Shown piece by piece: positions 1 through 9,338 of a DNA stretch of 54,622 nucleotides. Made by a program: the position numbers and the translations under genes. The DNA comes from Streptococcus parasanguinis (GTDB lineage Bacteria > Bacillota > Bacilli > Lactobacillales > Streptococcaceae). Below the pieces are notes generated by a model. That model was given only the letters and a program-made list of their open reading frames with translations, did not search any database and had not been told where the DNA came from. Positions within the stretch are counted from its first letter, which is position 1, and every line of letters begins with the position of its first letter. Location: positions 1-54,622 of the forward strand of contig NZ_JAHZPC010000014.1 in the NCBI RefSeq assembly GCF_019929185.1. Direction: 5' to 3'.

Positions 1-7
1 TTACAGC

Positions 8-78
8 CCTACTCAACTGTGCGGAGGTGGGACGACGAAATCGAATTCTAACGAATGACCGATTTCTGTCCCACTCTT
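8..78 (-). repeat. Palindromic intergenic repeat, copy 1
   Basis: This stretch is an almost exact reverse complement of the last 70 bases of the window (54553-54622); I count one substitution in the shared part. The unit starts GAGTGGGAC, forms a long imperfect stem around AGAAATCG/CGATTTCGTC, and ends with CCGCACAGTTGAGTAGG. It lies directly after the yihY stop codon, so its hairpin may also act as that operon's 3' end. A degenerate relative is at 9868-9932. Confidence 0.85.
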
Positions 79-80
79 CC

Positions 81-1052
81 TTATTCCGTTTTTTCTTTTT
101 TTATCAAGCGTAACCGACGCTTTAATTTTTGTGAAACTTCTCTATGCCGAAAGTCCACTTCTTCTGATTTTAACTTAGAGACAATTTCTCCACTGCGCGT
201 TTGGAACTTGGCTTCTCTGGCAAATTGGATACTGGCGTTTAAAATACAACCAATAATCATGATTTTTGCCACCAAGATGAACCAAAACATGATGACCGCT
301 AGGACGACCGAACCGAAGAAACGAGCATCTAAAAAATGACTCACATAACGATCCACATATTTCCAAAAGATATTCAAGATCGCATACAGGACAGCAACAA
401 CGAAGGTCGCTCCTGGAAGAACATATCTAAATTTTGGAATTTTGACATTTGGAAGGGTGTAATAGAGCAAGACCAGACTAACAAAAAGCAAGAGATAGAT
501 GGTCGGCTCTGTCAAATTCAGTAAGCGCACATAAATCGTCCGATCAAATGAAAAGGTCTGATAGAGATAACGAACGATCATTTTCCCAAACATGGAAAGG
601 ATCAGCGAGAGTCCAAACAAACCCTGCAAGGCAAAACTGATCAGAAAGCTAAAGAGTCGCCCCCAGATAATACCACGCTCCTTTTCCACCCCATAACTCT
701 TGTTATAGGCTTTTTGGAGGTAGGCAATGCTCTGAGAGAAGATCCACAAAGCAGAAATAATCGAGAAACTCAGTAAGCCTGTCGAAGGTTTGGTCAAGAC
801 ACTCGAAATCATCTGTGCCACTATTCGATATAAGGAGGCTGGCAAGACTTTTTGTAAGCTCAAAAGAATCTGGGTAGGACGAATATGAAAGTAAGGCAGA
901 ATATTGGCTGCAATCAGCATCAAAGGGAAAATGGAGATCAGCAAATAATAGGCAACTGCAATACTGGTGATATCAGACTCTGCACTCTGATAAAACCGCA
1001 CGAAGCCCTTTATAAATGGCTGAGCCAGTACTTTTTGTAGGACCTTTTTCAT
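81..1052 (-). CDS. YihY/BrkB-family inner membrane protein
   Basis: A 323-residue protein with about six membrane helices (roughly 29-52, 93-112, 131-152, 184-205, 216-238 and 248-270) and a strongly basic C-terminal tail rich in Lys and Arg. Length and helix pattern match the YihY / virulence factor BrkB family. That family was once called ribonuclease BN in error, and its transport role is unproven. A clear ribosome site (GGAGGTG) precedes the ATG. It is the last gene of the murA-GNAT-spxR-map run, 84 bases after map. The family call is firm; the function is unknown. Confidence 0.85.
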   Translation of the reverse strand: MKKVLQKVLAQPFIKGFVRFYQSAESDITSIAVAYYLLISIFPLMLIAANILPYFHIRPTQILLSLQKVLPASLYRIVAQMISSVLTKPSTGLLSFSIISALWIFSQSIAYLQKAYNKSYGVEKERGIIWGRLFSFLISFALQGLFGLSLILSMFGKMIVRYLYQTFSFDRTIYVRLLNLTEPTIYLLLFVSLVLLYYTLPNVKIPKFRYVLPGATFVVAVLYAILNIFWKYVDRYVSHFLDARFFGSVVLAVIMFWFILVAKIMIIGCILNASIQFAREAKFQTRSGEIVSKLKSEEVDFRHREVSQKLKRRLRLIKKEKTE

Positions 1053-1136
1053 TCGTCACCTCCCCATTTTTACTAAAAAAGAGCAAAGAGCGAAACCAGA
1101 CACGTGCCTTCAGCTCCATTCTTTCCTCTCAATCTT

Positions 1137-1997
1137 TTAGTAAGTTCCTTCTTCACCTTGACTAGTTAGGATCACTGGACCATCTTTTGTAATCACAAAT
1201 TGATGCTCGTATTGACAAGAAAGGCCACCGTCGAGGGTCTTGTGGGCCCAACCAGTTTCCATATCAGTATCAATCTCCCAAGTACCGGTATTGATCATTG
1301 GCTCAATCGTCAAGACCATCCCTTCACGCAAACGAAGACCGCGTCCAGCACGACCGTAATGCGGTACCATTGGTTCTTCATGCATGGTAGGGCCGACACC
1401 GTGGCCGACCAAGTCACGCACCACGCCATAGCCTTTGCTTTCTGCATACTCTTGAATCGCTGCGCCAATATCTCCCAAGCGATTGCCTACGACTGCTTTC
1501 TCAATTCCTTTGTAAAGACATTCTTTAGTCACGTCCATCAAATCTTTGACTTCTTGCGTAACATTTCCAACCGCATAAGCCCAGCAAGAGTCCGCCAAGC
1601 CACCAGTATAGGACTCCGTGTATTTCTTCACTTGGGCTACATTATCAAAATCTAATTTTGAAACATCCAGAACAGACTTGTCGAGTGGCTCAGATAAGAC
1701 CATATCTACCTTGAGGAGATCACCATCTTTCAGGATAACATGACGGGGAAAGGCATGGGCAACTTCATCATTTAAACCGCAACAAGTCGCGTAAGGATAG
1801 TCCATGAGACTGCCTTCTACTCCGATTTGAAGTGGTAAGACATTGACTTCTTTACAGCGACGGCGGACATATTCTTCTACTTCCCAAAGGTCGAGCCCTG
1901 GCTTGATCAAGTCACGCAATCCAATATGGATGCTGGCAAGGAAATCTCCTGCACGATCCATGGCTTCAATTTCACGTTGTGATTTTAATGTAATCAT
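1137..1997 (-). CDS. map: Methionine aminopeptidase, type I with insert
   Basis: Removes the initiator methionine from new proteins in the cytosol; a two-metal enzyme. The pita-bread metal ligands are visible as Asp98, Asp136, His199, Glu232 and Glu264, with the substrate histidine His206 in the GPTMHEEP stretch. At 286 residues it is longer than the usual 250 or so. The first two Asp ligands, normally about 11 residues apart, are separated by an insert at about 103-128. I recall such an insert from the pneumococcal enzyme. The gene lies 20 bases after spxR in the same operon. Confidence 0.95.
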   Translation of the reverse strand: MITLKSQREIEAMDRAGDFLASIHIGLRDLIKPGLDLWEVEEYVRRRCKEVNVLPLQIGVEGSLMDYPYATCCGLNDEVAHAFPRHVILKDGDLLKVDMVLSEPLDKSVLDVSKLDFDNVAQVKKYTESYTGGLADSCWAYAVGNVTQEVKDLMDVTKECLYKGIEKAVVGNRLGDIGAAIQEYAESKGYGVVRDLVGHGVGPTMHEEPMVPHYGRAGRGLRLREGMVLTIEPMINTGTWEIDTDMETGWAHKTLDGGLSCQYEHQFVITKDGPVILTSQGEEGTY

Positions 1998-2017
1998 TGT
2001 CTCCTCATTTCTTTTGT

Positions 2018-3295
2018 TTAATTAATCTTAATGGTAATGGTTGCTTTCGCGACCAGCTGCAGATCTAAATACAAGCTAAAATCAACCAAGGCCGAACGTC
2101 TGGTTCGTCGAACTAGTTGTGGTTCAATGCGGATCACATCATCCACCTGCACAGCCTGTAAAAAATTGATGATCAACTGTTCGACAATCAAGCTACGCCC
2201 ACTGTGTTGCATCATCTTGCGAATAACCTTCATCAGCACTTCGATCATGACTCCATTGGCCAAAACACCGCTTTTCTCCAGCATACTTGGCTCCACTGTG
2301 AATTGGTAATGGTCGTTCTCTGTTTGAATCTTTTGACCAATTTGCTCACTAAAGGTTGGTAAGCTCGAAAACTGCACCTTGCTAATCCGATCCATGACAT
2401 CCCGACGCGTAATAACACCCAGCAAGGTCTGGTTATTACGAACAACAGGAATCATTTCATAATCTTCAGCGATCATCCGTTGGCTAATCGTCGCAATGCT
2501 GGTGGACAAATTAGTGGTAAAAATGGTCCGTGACATCACCTTATCAAGGGTCGTCTGAGGCGCCTTATCTCCGGCATCTCTCATGGTCACGACGCCCACT
2601 ACCATCTGGTGCTGATTGACAACCGGAAAACGACTAAAGCGATTCTTTCGAACCAAATCTAAATAATCCCGGACCGTATCCGTCTCAGAAAGATAGCCGT
2701 ACTCATGGAAGGGCCGATAGACCTGTTCTACTGTCAAGATATCCGTCTTGATCTGCATGTTAGACAAGGCCTTATTGATCATGGTCGCGACGGTATAGGT
2801 ATCGTGTGAAGTTCGGATGACTGGGATTTGCACCTGATTGGCCAGATCAATCACATCTTCACTCACCTCAAAGCCACCTGTCACTAAGACCGCGTTGTCA
2901 TGCTTAAGAGCCAATCGTTGGATGCTAGTGCGGTCACCCACGATCAAAAGCCCCCCTTCAGACACATAGTCAAGGACGTGCTTTTCTGTCATGGCACCGA
3001 TATAAAATTTATTAAATTCTTTTTCGAGTCCCTCTTCACCAGCTAATATTTCAGAACCGGTGATTTCTAAAATTTCCCGATAAGTCAGGTGCTCTAGTAC
3101 AGCTTTTTGCGATTTGACACGGATGGTCCCGCTTCTAGGACGCGTTTCGACAATTCCTTGATTTTCAGCTTCTTTAATGGCACGATAGGCCGTCCCATCA
3201 CTGACATTCAAAAAATTGGAGATACTGCGGACACTGACCCGTTTTCCAATCGGTAATTTTTCGAGATAGTCTAAAATCTCTTGGTGTTTACTCAT
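2018..3295 (-). CDS. spxR: SpxR-like regulator: HTH, DRTGG, two CBS, hotdog
   Basis: A 425-residue regulator. Domains in order: an N-terminal winged-helix DNA-binding domain (about 5-60), a DRTGG domain (about 65-185), two CBS domains (about 190-310) that usually sense adenine nucleotides, and a C-terminal thioesterase-like hotdog domain (about 315-425). This architecture matches SpxR of pneumococcus, a regulator of pyruvate oxidase gene spxB. The target here is inferred from that homology only. It overlaps the GNAT gene upstream by 8 bases and precedes map, so it is translated within the murA operon. Confidence 0.85.
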   Translation of the reverse strand: MSKHQEILDYLEKLPIGKRVSVRSISNFLNVSDGTAYRAIKEAENQGIVETRPRSGTIRVKSQKAVLEHLTYREILEITGSEILAGEEGLEKEFNKFYIGAMTEKHVLDYVSEGGLLIVGDRTSIQRLALKHDNAVLVTGGFEVSEDVIDLANQVQIPVIRTSHDTYTVATMINKALSNMQIKTDILTVEQVYRPFHEYGYLSETDTVRDYLDLVRKNRFSRFPVVNQHQMVVGVVTMRDAGDKAPQTTLDKVMSRTIFTTNLSTSIATISQRMIAEDYEMIPVVRNNQTLLGVITRRDVMDRISKVQFSSLPTFSEQIGQKIQTENDHYQFTVEPSMLEKSGVLANGVMIEVLMKVIRKMMQHSGRSLIVEQLIINFLQAVQVDDVIRIEPQLVRRTRRSALVDFSLYLDLQLVAKATITIKIN

Positions 3296-3839
3296 AGAAG
3301 TCCCCTCTACCTAGGCGGAAATCATAATAATCGCGCATTTTACGCGTATAGCGGTCACTCCCTTTGAATTGACGAAAGAGACGAAAGCCAGCCTTTAAAG
3401 CGACCTTTTGACTCCCTGCATTTTCAACATGGGTAATAATCTTAAGCTCCTTCAGTTGAAATTTCTCAAATGATAGATAAACCAACTCTTTGACCGCTTC
3501 TGTCATCAGACCCTTTCCCCAAAAATCCTTGCGTAAAAAGTAGCCTAACTCAGCCTCACCCTTGATTTCATCCAACTTTTCAAACTTGATGGAGCCGATC
3601 ATCTGATTAGTTTCCTTATCACAGATCGCCCAAACCCCCAAGGGATTTTTCATGAAATAGTTGGCTAGTACATATTGAGTTTCAGCAAGATCGGCTTGTG
3701 CAGGAAAGATAAATTGTAGGTTATCAGGATTCGAAGCAATCTTATAAAAATCTTCCGCATCCTCAAAGAGAAAAGGTCGTAAATACAACCTTTGTGTTTC
3801 AATTAGTGAATAGGCAGCTAAGTGCGTCCAAATATTCAT
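3288..3839 (-). CDS. GNAT N-acetyltransferase, RimJ/RimL type
   Basis: A GNAT acetyltransferase of the RimJ/RimL type that moves an acetyl group from acetyl-CoA to an amine. Visible features are the TQRLYLRPF opening strand, LGYFLRKDFWGKGLMTEA around the acetyl-CoA pyrophosphate loop, and the C-terminal ENAGSQKVALKAGF segment. I place the start at the second in-frame ATG (183 residues): a GGAG motif lies six bases before it, whereas the ATG four codons upstream has no ribosome site. The substrate cannot be told from sequence. It sits between murA and spxR. Confidence 0.85.
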   Translation of the reverse strand: MNIWTHLAAYSLIETQRLYLRPFLFEDAEDFYKIASNPDNLQFIFPAQADLAETQYVLANYFMKNPLGVWAICDKETNQMIGSIKFEKLDEIKGEAELGYFLRKDFWGKGLMTEAVKELVYLSFEKFQLKELKIITHVENAGSQKVALKAGFRLFRQFKGSDRYTRKMRDYYDFRLGRGDFYE

Positions 3840-3895
3840 TTCAAACTCCATTGTTCGTGTATCCAGCCGCCACTATCAGATCCCTAGTTCTGTCA

Positions 3896-5155
3896 CTATT
3901 CCTCTACCAACTGGATATCTGCTCCAAGTTGGGTCAATTTATGAATAATATCTGAATACCCGCGAAGGATGTATTCCACATTTGTAATTTCTGTTGTTCC
4001 AGAAGCCATGAGACCTGCAATCACTAAAGCCGCACCAGCTCGAAGATCCGTCGCTTTCACACTGGATCCTGCCAATTGATTTGGCCCTTCATAGATAATG
4101 TGGTCGTTCAAGGTCGAAATAGTGGCCCCCATTTTAGCCAATTCTGGTACATGGTTGACCCGTTTTTCATAAATCGTATCAACGATTCGTCCACGTCCAG
4201 CAGCCGTTAGGAGCAAAGGTGTGATCGGTTGTTGCAAATCAGTCGCAAAACCAGGATAAGGAGACGTTTTGATCTGGATGGCCTTCAAGCCCGTCTGCTT
4301 TTCTACAAAGATACTATCTTCAGAAATGGTCATACGCACACCCATTTCCTCTAACTTGGCAATATAACTCTCTAAATGCTCATACAGGACATTGTTGATC
4401 TGGATACCTTCTCCAATAGCAGCTGCAAGAGCAATATAAGTTCCTGCTTCGATGCGATCCGGAATCACCTGATGTCTCGTTCCATGCAAATTCTGAACAC
4501 CATCAATGATAATGATATCCGTTCCTGCTCCACGAATATGGGCTCCCATGTTGTTGAGCAAGGTCACCACATCGATAATCTCAGGTTCCCGCGCAGCATT
4601 TTCGATCACTGTCCGACCTTTAGCTTTGACCGCTGCCAAAATCGTATTGATCGTTGCACCGACACTAACAGTATCCATATAGATGTTAGCTCCTTGAAGA
4701 GGCTTGCCATCAGTCGCAAGTTTCATACTAGAGCCATCCATGGTCATAGCGGCTCCCATCGCTTCAAAGGCCTTCAAATGCAAATCGATAGGACGTGGTC
4801 CAAGGTCACACCCACCAGGAAGCCCAACCGTTGCTTGACCATAGCGTCCTAATAAGCTGCCATAGAAATAATAGGAAGCTCGTAAACTGTTGATCTTTCC
4901 AAATGGCATGGGCATATTCTTCACCCCACGTGGATCAATGATCAAACTGTCTTCTTTGCGCTCGATCTTAGCCCCCATGATGGTCATGATTTCAATCAGA
5001 CTCGCCACGTCGGAGATATCCGGTACCCCATCAAGGGTCACGATATCATCCGCCAGAATGGTCGCCGGAATCAGGGCTACTACACTATTTTTTGCACCAC
5101 TAATGGTCACCTCTCCTTTTAGAGGGCGACCACCATTTATTACAATTTTTTTCAT
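3896..5155 (-). CDS. murA: UDP-GlcNAc 1-carboxyvinyltransferase (MurA)
   Basis: Catalyses the first committed step of peptidoglycan synthesis, moving enolpyruvate from PEP to UDP-GlcNAc in the cytosol. The 419-residue length fits the family. Lys22 and Asn23 lie in the ISGAKNS segment, and the catalytic, fosfomycin-targeted cysteine is Cys116 in [10 protein letters not shown]. Streptococci normally have two MurA paralogues. Its position beside a GNAT gene, spxR and map suggests the MurA2-type copy, but I cannot prove this without the second gene. It heads the operon and has its own promoter. Confidence 0.95.
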   Translation of the reverse strand: MKKIVINGGRPLKGEVTISGAKNSVVALIPATILADDIVTLDGVPDISDVASLIEIMTIMGAKIERKEDSLIIDPRGVKNMPMPFGKINSLRASYYFYGSLLGRYGQATVGLPGGCDLGPRPIDLHLKAFEAMGAAMTMDGSSMKLATDGKPLQGANIYMDTVSVGATINTILAAVKAKGRTVIENAAREPEIIDVVTLLNNMGAHIRGAGTDIIIIDGVQNLHGTRHQVIPDRIEAGTYIALAAAIGEGIQINNVLYEHLESYIAKLEEMGVRMTISEDSIFVEKQTGLKAIQIKTSPYPGFATDLQQPITPLLLTAAGRGRIVDTIYEKRVNHVPELAKMGATISTLNDHIIYEGPNQLAGSSVKATDLRAGAALVIAGLMASGTTEITNVEYILRGYSDIIHKLTQLGADIQLVEE

Positions 5156-5250
5156 CTTAATAATTTATTAGCTCTTTCAAGTCTTTTTCCTTTTACTATC
5201 GTTTTTTGCAACGGAAATAAAAGGGACAACGTATTCAAAATACTGCATCT

Positions 5251-5259
5251 ATTATACCA
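5251..5259 (-). promoter_or_regulatory. Extended -10 promoter of murA operon
   Basis: On the minus strand this reads TGGTATAAT, an extended -10 box. There is no convincing -35. It leaves a leader of roughly 90 bases before the murA ATG, with a small inverted repeat (GTATT/AATAC). Confidence 0.75.
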
Positions 5260-5300
5260 CAGATCGACCTATTTTTCCATCTGTAGGAATTTTCAAAACG

Positions 5301-5336
5301 AAAAAAAGCTAGGATCAACTTGACCCTAACTTTTCC
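5301..5336 (-). terminator. Rho-independent terminator of metK
   Basis: On the minus strand, AAAGTTAGG pairs with CCTAGCTTT (one G-U pair) around a loop of about 10 bases, followed by a run of T. It lies just after the metK stop codon. Confidence 0.85.
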
Positions 5337-5347
5337 ATTTCAACTAA

Positions 5348-6538
5348 TTATTTTACAGCTTCTTTCAAGGCTTCAACCTTGTCCAAACGTTCCCATGGAA
5401 GGTCGATATCTGTCCGTCCCATATGGCCATAAGCCGCTGTTTGACGGTAAATTGGACGTTTGAGGTCAAGCATTTGGATGATTCCTGCTGGGCGAAGGTC
5501 AAAGATTTGACGCGCTGCTGCTTCTAATTTGCTTTCAGCGACTGTTCCAGTACCGAAGGTATCAATACGAACAGAGACAGGTTGAGCAACCCCAATGGCA
5601 TAAGCCAATTGCACTTCTGCTTTCTTAGCAAGACCTGCCGCTACGATGTTTTTGGCAATGTAGCGAGCTGCATAAGAAGCAGAACGGTCCACCTTAGTGG
5701 CATCTTTACCAGAGAAGGCACCACCACCGTGACGTGAATAACCACCATAAGTATCCACGATGATCTTACGACCTGTCAAACCGGAATCCCCTTGAGGTCC
5801 ACCGATAACAAAGCGACCAGTTGGGTTGATGAAGAATTTGGTCTCCTCATCTAGATAAGAAGCTGGAATCACTTCCTTGATGACCTTGTTAATCACATCT
5901 TCGTGGATTTGTTCATTGCTGACATCTGGATCGTGTTGAGTTGAAATAACCACTGTATCCACGCGCACTGGCTGGTCATTTTCATCGTACTCGACAGTGA
6001 CCTGTGACTTGGCATCTGGACGAAGATAGCTAATTTCCCCAGACTTACGAAGCTCTGCCAAACGACGAACCAACTTGTGGCTGAGTGAAATCGGTAATGG
6101 CATGAGTTCTTCTGTTTCATCCACTGCAAAACCAAACATGAGACCTTGGTCTCCTGCTCCGATCAAATCAAGTGGATCTTGATCCGCATTCCCACGAACT
6201 TCCAAGGCTTCATTAACCCCTTGGGCAATATCAGGAGATTGTTCCACCAAAGATGGGTGTACTCCTACAGTTTCAGCTGAGAATCCATATTCCGTATTAG
6301 TATAACCAATCTCTGCAATGGTATCACGAACCACACGATTAATATCCACATAAGCAGTCGTTGAAATCTCGCCAAAGACATGCACGGAACCAGTATAAAC
6401 AGCTGTTTCGGCAGCCACGTGAGCTTCTGGATCTTGCTCTAAAATAGCATCTAAAATAGCATCTGAAATTTGGTCTGCAATCTTATCTGGATGCCCCTCA
6501 GATACTGATTCAGACGTGAAAAGTTTACGTTCTGACAT
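5348..6538 (-). CDS. metK: S-adenosylmethionine synthetase
   Basis: Makes S-adenosylmethionine from methionine and ATP; cytosolic. The 396-residue protein shows the family signatures: [10 protein letters not shown] near residue 14 (His and Asp of the active site), GAGDQG near 127 and GGGAFSGKD near 260. It is a single-gene unit with its own promoter, an SMK-box riboswitch over the ribosome site and a terminator, so it should be repressed at the translation level when SAM is plentiful. Confidence 0.97.
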   Translation of the reverse strand: MSERKLFTSESVSEGHPDKIADQISDAILDAILEQDPEAHVAAETAVYTGSVHVFGEISTTAYVDINRVVRDTIAEIGYTNTEYGFSAETVGVHPSLVEQSPDIAQGVNEALEVRGNADQDPLDLIGAGDQGLMFGFAVDETEELMPLPISLSHKLVRRLAELRKSGEISYLRPDAKSQVTVEYDENDQPVRVDTVVISTQHDPDVSNEQIHEDVINKVIKEVIPASYLDEETKFFINPTGRFVIGGPQGDSGLTGRKIIVDTYGGYSRHGGGAFSGKDATKVDRSASYAARYIAKNIVAAGLAKKAEVQLAYAIGVAQPVSVRIDTFGTGTVAESKLEAAARQIFDLRPAGIIQMLDLKRPIYRQTAAYGHMGRTDIDLPWERLDKVEALKEAVK

Positions 6539-6543
6539 AAAAA

Positions 6544-6617
6544 TGTCCCCCCTTAAAAAATATTGTTATAGAGTTACAAAGTACTGATAGAAGATTTCTA
6601 CCACCTTATCGGGACCA
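6544..6617 (-). promoter_or_regulatory. SMK box (SAM-III) riboswitch of metK
   Basis: Read on the minus strand, GGTCCC at the 5' side can pair with the GGGGGGAC stretch that contains the metK Shine-Dalgarno. Between them are a second hairpin (GGTAGAA with TTCTATC) and the TTTGTAAC segment typical of the SMK box. In this family SAM stabilises pairing of the anti-Shine-Dalgarno with the Shine-Dalgarno, blocking ribosome binding. The class is known upstream of metK in lactic acid bacteria. Position, pairing and conserved bases all fit. Confidence 0.9.
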
Positions 6618-6628
6618 TATAACATCTA

Positions 6629-6637
6629 ATTATAACA
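6629..6637 (-). promoter_or_regulatory. Extended -10 promoter of metK
   Basis: The minus strand reads TGTTATAAT. The predicted transcript start is about 6622, just before the first strand of the riboswitch, so the whole SMK box would be in the RNA. Confidence 0.8.
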
Positions 6638-6664
6638 CAATTTCTCTCATAACTTCTTTATTTC

Positions 6665-6703
6665 TAAAAAGAAAAAGATATAGTTTAAAACTATATCTTT
6701 TTC
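6665..6703 (-). terminator. Strong terminator after the 6801-8033 gene
   Basis: A perfect palindrome with 16-base arms (GAAAAAGATATAGTTT and its complement, 6671-6703). On the minus strand it runs into CTTTTTAG. It separates the upstream membrane-protein gene from metK and could work in both directions. Confidence 0.85.
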
Positions 6704-6800
6704 CTTAATCCCTAATAGGAAATTTCAAGTTGTTTAAAGTAGAAAGTTGAACGCGAATGATATAACAGTTGCCACATTTAGTAGAATACTCCAAATTTTC

Positions 6801-8033
6801 CTATTCTTTATTTAGATTTTTAGGAAATATACCTCCAATAAATACCAGGACTCCTAAAACCAAGGATAAAATATTTGGACCTGTCCAATAAGGATCTAGC
6901 GTACCTATGATGGAAACAATAAATAAGACGGCTGATGTATTTAAGAGACCCACATTTCCATTCCTCATACCTATGAAAAGTAATATAGTCGCAATCATAA
7001 AACAAATATAATGGATGGCACCAATATATAAGATCAGTAGATACATGGGGTTTCCTAAAAATAAAGGAAAAATCATAATACCAAGGTGGCAGACTGCTAT
7101 TATAAGGGCGCTCCATAACCAAGACGAATGAAGAATGATCCTCTTTGGCGAATTCTCTTTATCATTGTTTGATTGTATATCAGCATTCAACTGATCGTTT
7201 ACATCTATCTCTCCTTCTACTTGAGGGTATTCCATCTCTGGTTTAGTTTCAATAGATGATACATCTTGTACTTTCACCTTGGACTCCCAGCTATCTGCAA
7301 CTTTATCAAACAAACCAAAAACACGACAAACAATATAAATCGATAAGAGAAGATAAAAGAGACCGTAGAAGCTTATACGAGAGATGAAAGAGTATACTAC
7401 ACCTATCTCAACAAGAGAAGATAAAATTATCAAAAGAGAAAATACTTTCTGAAGTTTATCACTTGTACTTGTGATCATAACATTAATCAGAAGTAGAAAC
7501 ATTAACTCCATTACAGTGTATCGCAGTGTAAAAGCGTAAATTACACTCGTTCTATCCATACCAAACAATATAAATAATGGAGATATATTGGTTGAGGCAA
7601 CAAATAGTACTAAATAAGTTATCGTTGATTTCCAACCATCTTTACTTTTCCAATCGTTTAAAAGCTCCCTCATTTCTACATTCTTTATAAGCAAGCAAAT
7701 CCATATTAAACAAATGATATTTAGCACAAAGGAAATGTTCATCAGATTTGTTGGGGAAAAAGGGGGTAAAACAAACATAAGTTGTTGAGTAATTGAGAGG
7801 AGAAGAACAGCTATCAATCCTTCAACATTTAAACGTTGCTTCATAATTCTCCAAATTACCCAGCAAATAATCATTCCATTCCATATAGAAAAAATACTAG
7901 AGGTAGTGATCAGTGGTGTATTTCCATTTAAATTTTGGACATTATAGCTCTCTACTAGACTACTACCATAAGAAACAAGATAAAGAATTGCTTCAAGAAT
8001 TAGCAGTATACCATACCATTTTTTTCTAGACAT
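6801..8033 (-). CDS. Unknown polytopic membrane protein, 410 aa
   Basis: I do not recognise this gene. It encodes about seven membrane helices in residues 1-235, then an acidic, Asn-rich hydrophilic linker (about 240-300), then a four-helix C-terminal domain (about 305-405). The C-terminal domain resembles the whole of the two small proteins encoded just upstream: compare FMIATILLFIGMRNGN and LVLGVLVFIGG here with FFIATILLWNGYVNGN and LVVGVLVLIGT at 8169-8600. So it looks like a fusion of an extra membrane domain to the family unit. It has its own promoter and terminator. No catalytic motif is visible. Confidence 0.8.
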   Translation of the reverse strand: MSRKKWYGILLILEAILYLVSYGSSLVESYNVQNLNGNTPLITTSSIFSIWNGMIICWVIWRIMKQRLNVEGLIAVLLLSITQQLMFVLPPFSPTNLMNISFVLNIICLIWICLLIKNVEMRELLNDWKSKDGWKSTITYLVLFVASTNISPLFILFGMDRTSVIYAFTLRYTVMELMFLLLINVMITSTSDKLQKVFSLLIILSSLVEIGVVYSFISRISFYGLFYLLLSIYIVCRVFGLFDKVADSWESKVKVQDVSSIETKPEMEYPQVEGEIDVNDQLNADIQSNNDKENSPKRIILHSSWLWSALIIAVCHLGIMIFPLFLGNPMYLLILYIGAIHYICFMIATILLFIGMRNGNVGLLNTSAVLFIVSIIGTLDPYWTGPNILSLVLGVLVFIGGIFPKNLNKE

Positions 8034-8083
8034 AGATTCTCCTCCGCTTTCTAAGAAAAGTATTTAACGATTCATTTATTTAA

Positions 8084-8092
8084 ATTATAACA
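8084..8092 (-). promoter_or_regulatory. Extended -10 promoter of the 410-aa protein gene
   Basis: Minus strand TGTTATAAT, about 50 bases before the ATG. A good ribosome site (GGAGGAG) follows. Confidence 0.7.
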
Positions 8093-8133
8093 TAGTTTGT
8101 AATCGTTTTCTTCGCTTGCTCTCAGGAATTAAT

Positions 8134-8160
8134 AAAAAAGATAGGATTGAACACCCTACC
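8134..8160 (-). terminator. Probable terminator of the 143-aa gene
   Basis: Minus strand GGTAGG pairs with CCTATC (one G-U) and is followed by TTTTTT. The stem is short, so this is moderate evidence. Confidence 0.6.
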
Positions 8161-8168
8161 TGCTATCA

Positions 8169-8600
8169 TCACTCTTCATTTTTTAACAATACAGTTCCAA
8201 TCAAAACCAGCACTCCTACTACAAGCGGTGGTATATGATTAATCACCCAATCCGGATCACCCGCAGCAATAAATGAAAAAACATAAATAGCTACTGCTAT
8301 AAAAAGAGTTGCTTTATTGCCATTCACATATCCATTCCAAAGCAGGATAGTTGCAATAAAAAAGCTAATCATATGGATTCCCAAAAAGTACAAAAATCCA
8401 CCAGCCCACGTTCCCATTGCAAAGAGACCTAATAAAAGTAAAACTATATAAGCAATGGCTATGAACAGGGCAAAAGAAAGTATTGCAGAAGTCCCAACTC
8501 TCTTTTCTAGCTTCATTTCATCGTTAGGAAGAAGACTTTCATCTGAAACAAATGCCTCTTTTTCTTTATCTACTTCAGGATTTTTTTGTTGATCTGTCAT
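8169..8600 (-). CDS. Small four-helix membrane protein, family unit A
   Basis: Function unknown. A 143-residue protein with a charged, Glu/Lys-rich N-terminal 40 residues and then four membrane helices. It shares a clear pattern with the 144-aa protein at 8736-9170 and with the C-terminus of the 410-aa protein. The shared features are IATILL, a Gly-x-x-NGN turn between helices 2 and 3, a PDW (or LDW) turn before the last helix, and a closing G(V/I)LVLIGT helix with an acidic tail. The three lie head to tail, which suggests local duplication. The charged N-terminus is presumably cytoplasmic. Confidence 0.8.
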   Translation of the reverse strand: MTDQQKNPEVDKEKEAFVSDESLLPNDEMKLEKRVGTSAILSFALFIAIAYIVLLLLGLFAMGTWAGGFLYFLGIHMISFFIATILLWNGYVNGNKATLFIAVAIYVFSFIAAGDPDWVINHIPPLVVGVLVLIGTVLLKNEE

Positions 8601-8735
8601 AACTTTCTCCTAACATTTTTAGTTATTCTTTCAAATAATAGCGCTTAAAAATAGAGAGGAAGAACTGATTTAACTATCTCTTTGATCGACCCGAATACTT
8701 TTTATTGAGTAGAGTTGACCATACCCATTTTTTGA

Positions 8736-9170
8736 TTAAGAGCTTTTCTCTTCTTCAACTAAGAGTGTTCCAATTAAAACCAGAATACCTAGCAGTAACG
8801 GAGCGATTCGAAAAATTTCCCAATCTAGTTCAAAACCCAAGATGATAGACAGCAGATAGAGTCCAACACTCGTATAGAGGAGGCTTTTATTCCCCTTCTT
8901 CATCCCTAGTCCAAGTAAAATGGTTCCAATAGCAACACCTAAGAAGTTTGGTGTTAGAAAAATCAACAACATGAAAAATCCCAAAATATTAAAGAAAAAG
9001 ACAAACAATACAAGATAGATAATGGATAGGTAAAAGGTTACTGAAAGAAGAATAGAATGTAAGCTATTTTCTTTTGGAGGATTCTGAACAAATATAGAAT
9101 TGGGATGATCTTCACTGATCTTACTATGTTCTTTATTTCCCTCAAAATGTTTCTCTTGGTTTGTCATCAT
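8736..9170 (-). CDS. Small four-helix membrane protein, family unit B
   Basis: Function unknown. A 144-residue paralogue of the protein at 8169-8600. It has a polar N-terminus of about 35 residues and four helices, with the shared motifs IGTILLGLGMKKGNK, ELDW and LLGILVLIGT, and an acidic tail (EEEKSS). A good ribosome site (AAGGAGAAA) precedes tandem ATG codons. The hydrophilic N-termini of the two small paralogues differ while the membrane parts are conserved, so the membrane domain probably carries the shared function. Confidence 0.8.
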   Translation of the reverse strand: MMTNQEKHFEGNKEHSKISEDHPNSIFVQNPPKENSLHSILLSVTFYLSIIYLVLFVFFFNILGFFMLLIFLTPNFLGVAIGTILLGLGMKKGNKSLLYTSVGLYLLSIILGFELDWEIFRIAPLLLGILVLIGTLLVEEEKSS

Positions 9171-9214
9171 TTTCTCCTTCCTTTCTTATATTTTTATGTT
9201 TTTCCTTTAACACC

Positions 9215-9220
9215 ATTATA
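9215..9220 (-). promoter_or_regulatory. Candidate -10 box for the 8736-9170 gene
   Basis: Minus strand TATAAT about 45 bases before the start codon, with no clear -35. The rest of the gap to comEB shows nothing else I can name. Confidence 0.5.
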
Positions 9221-9338
9221 CTTGATTCCATTATTCTTTTCATGATAGCCATCTATTCAATGCTATCTCTTAAACATTAATTTGGACAGGTTTCCAATTA
9301 GATTGCTAACATATCATGAAATAGGCTGGAAATCTTCC

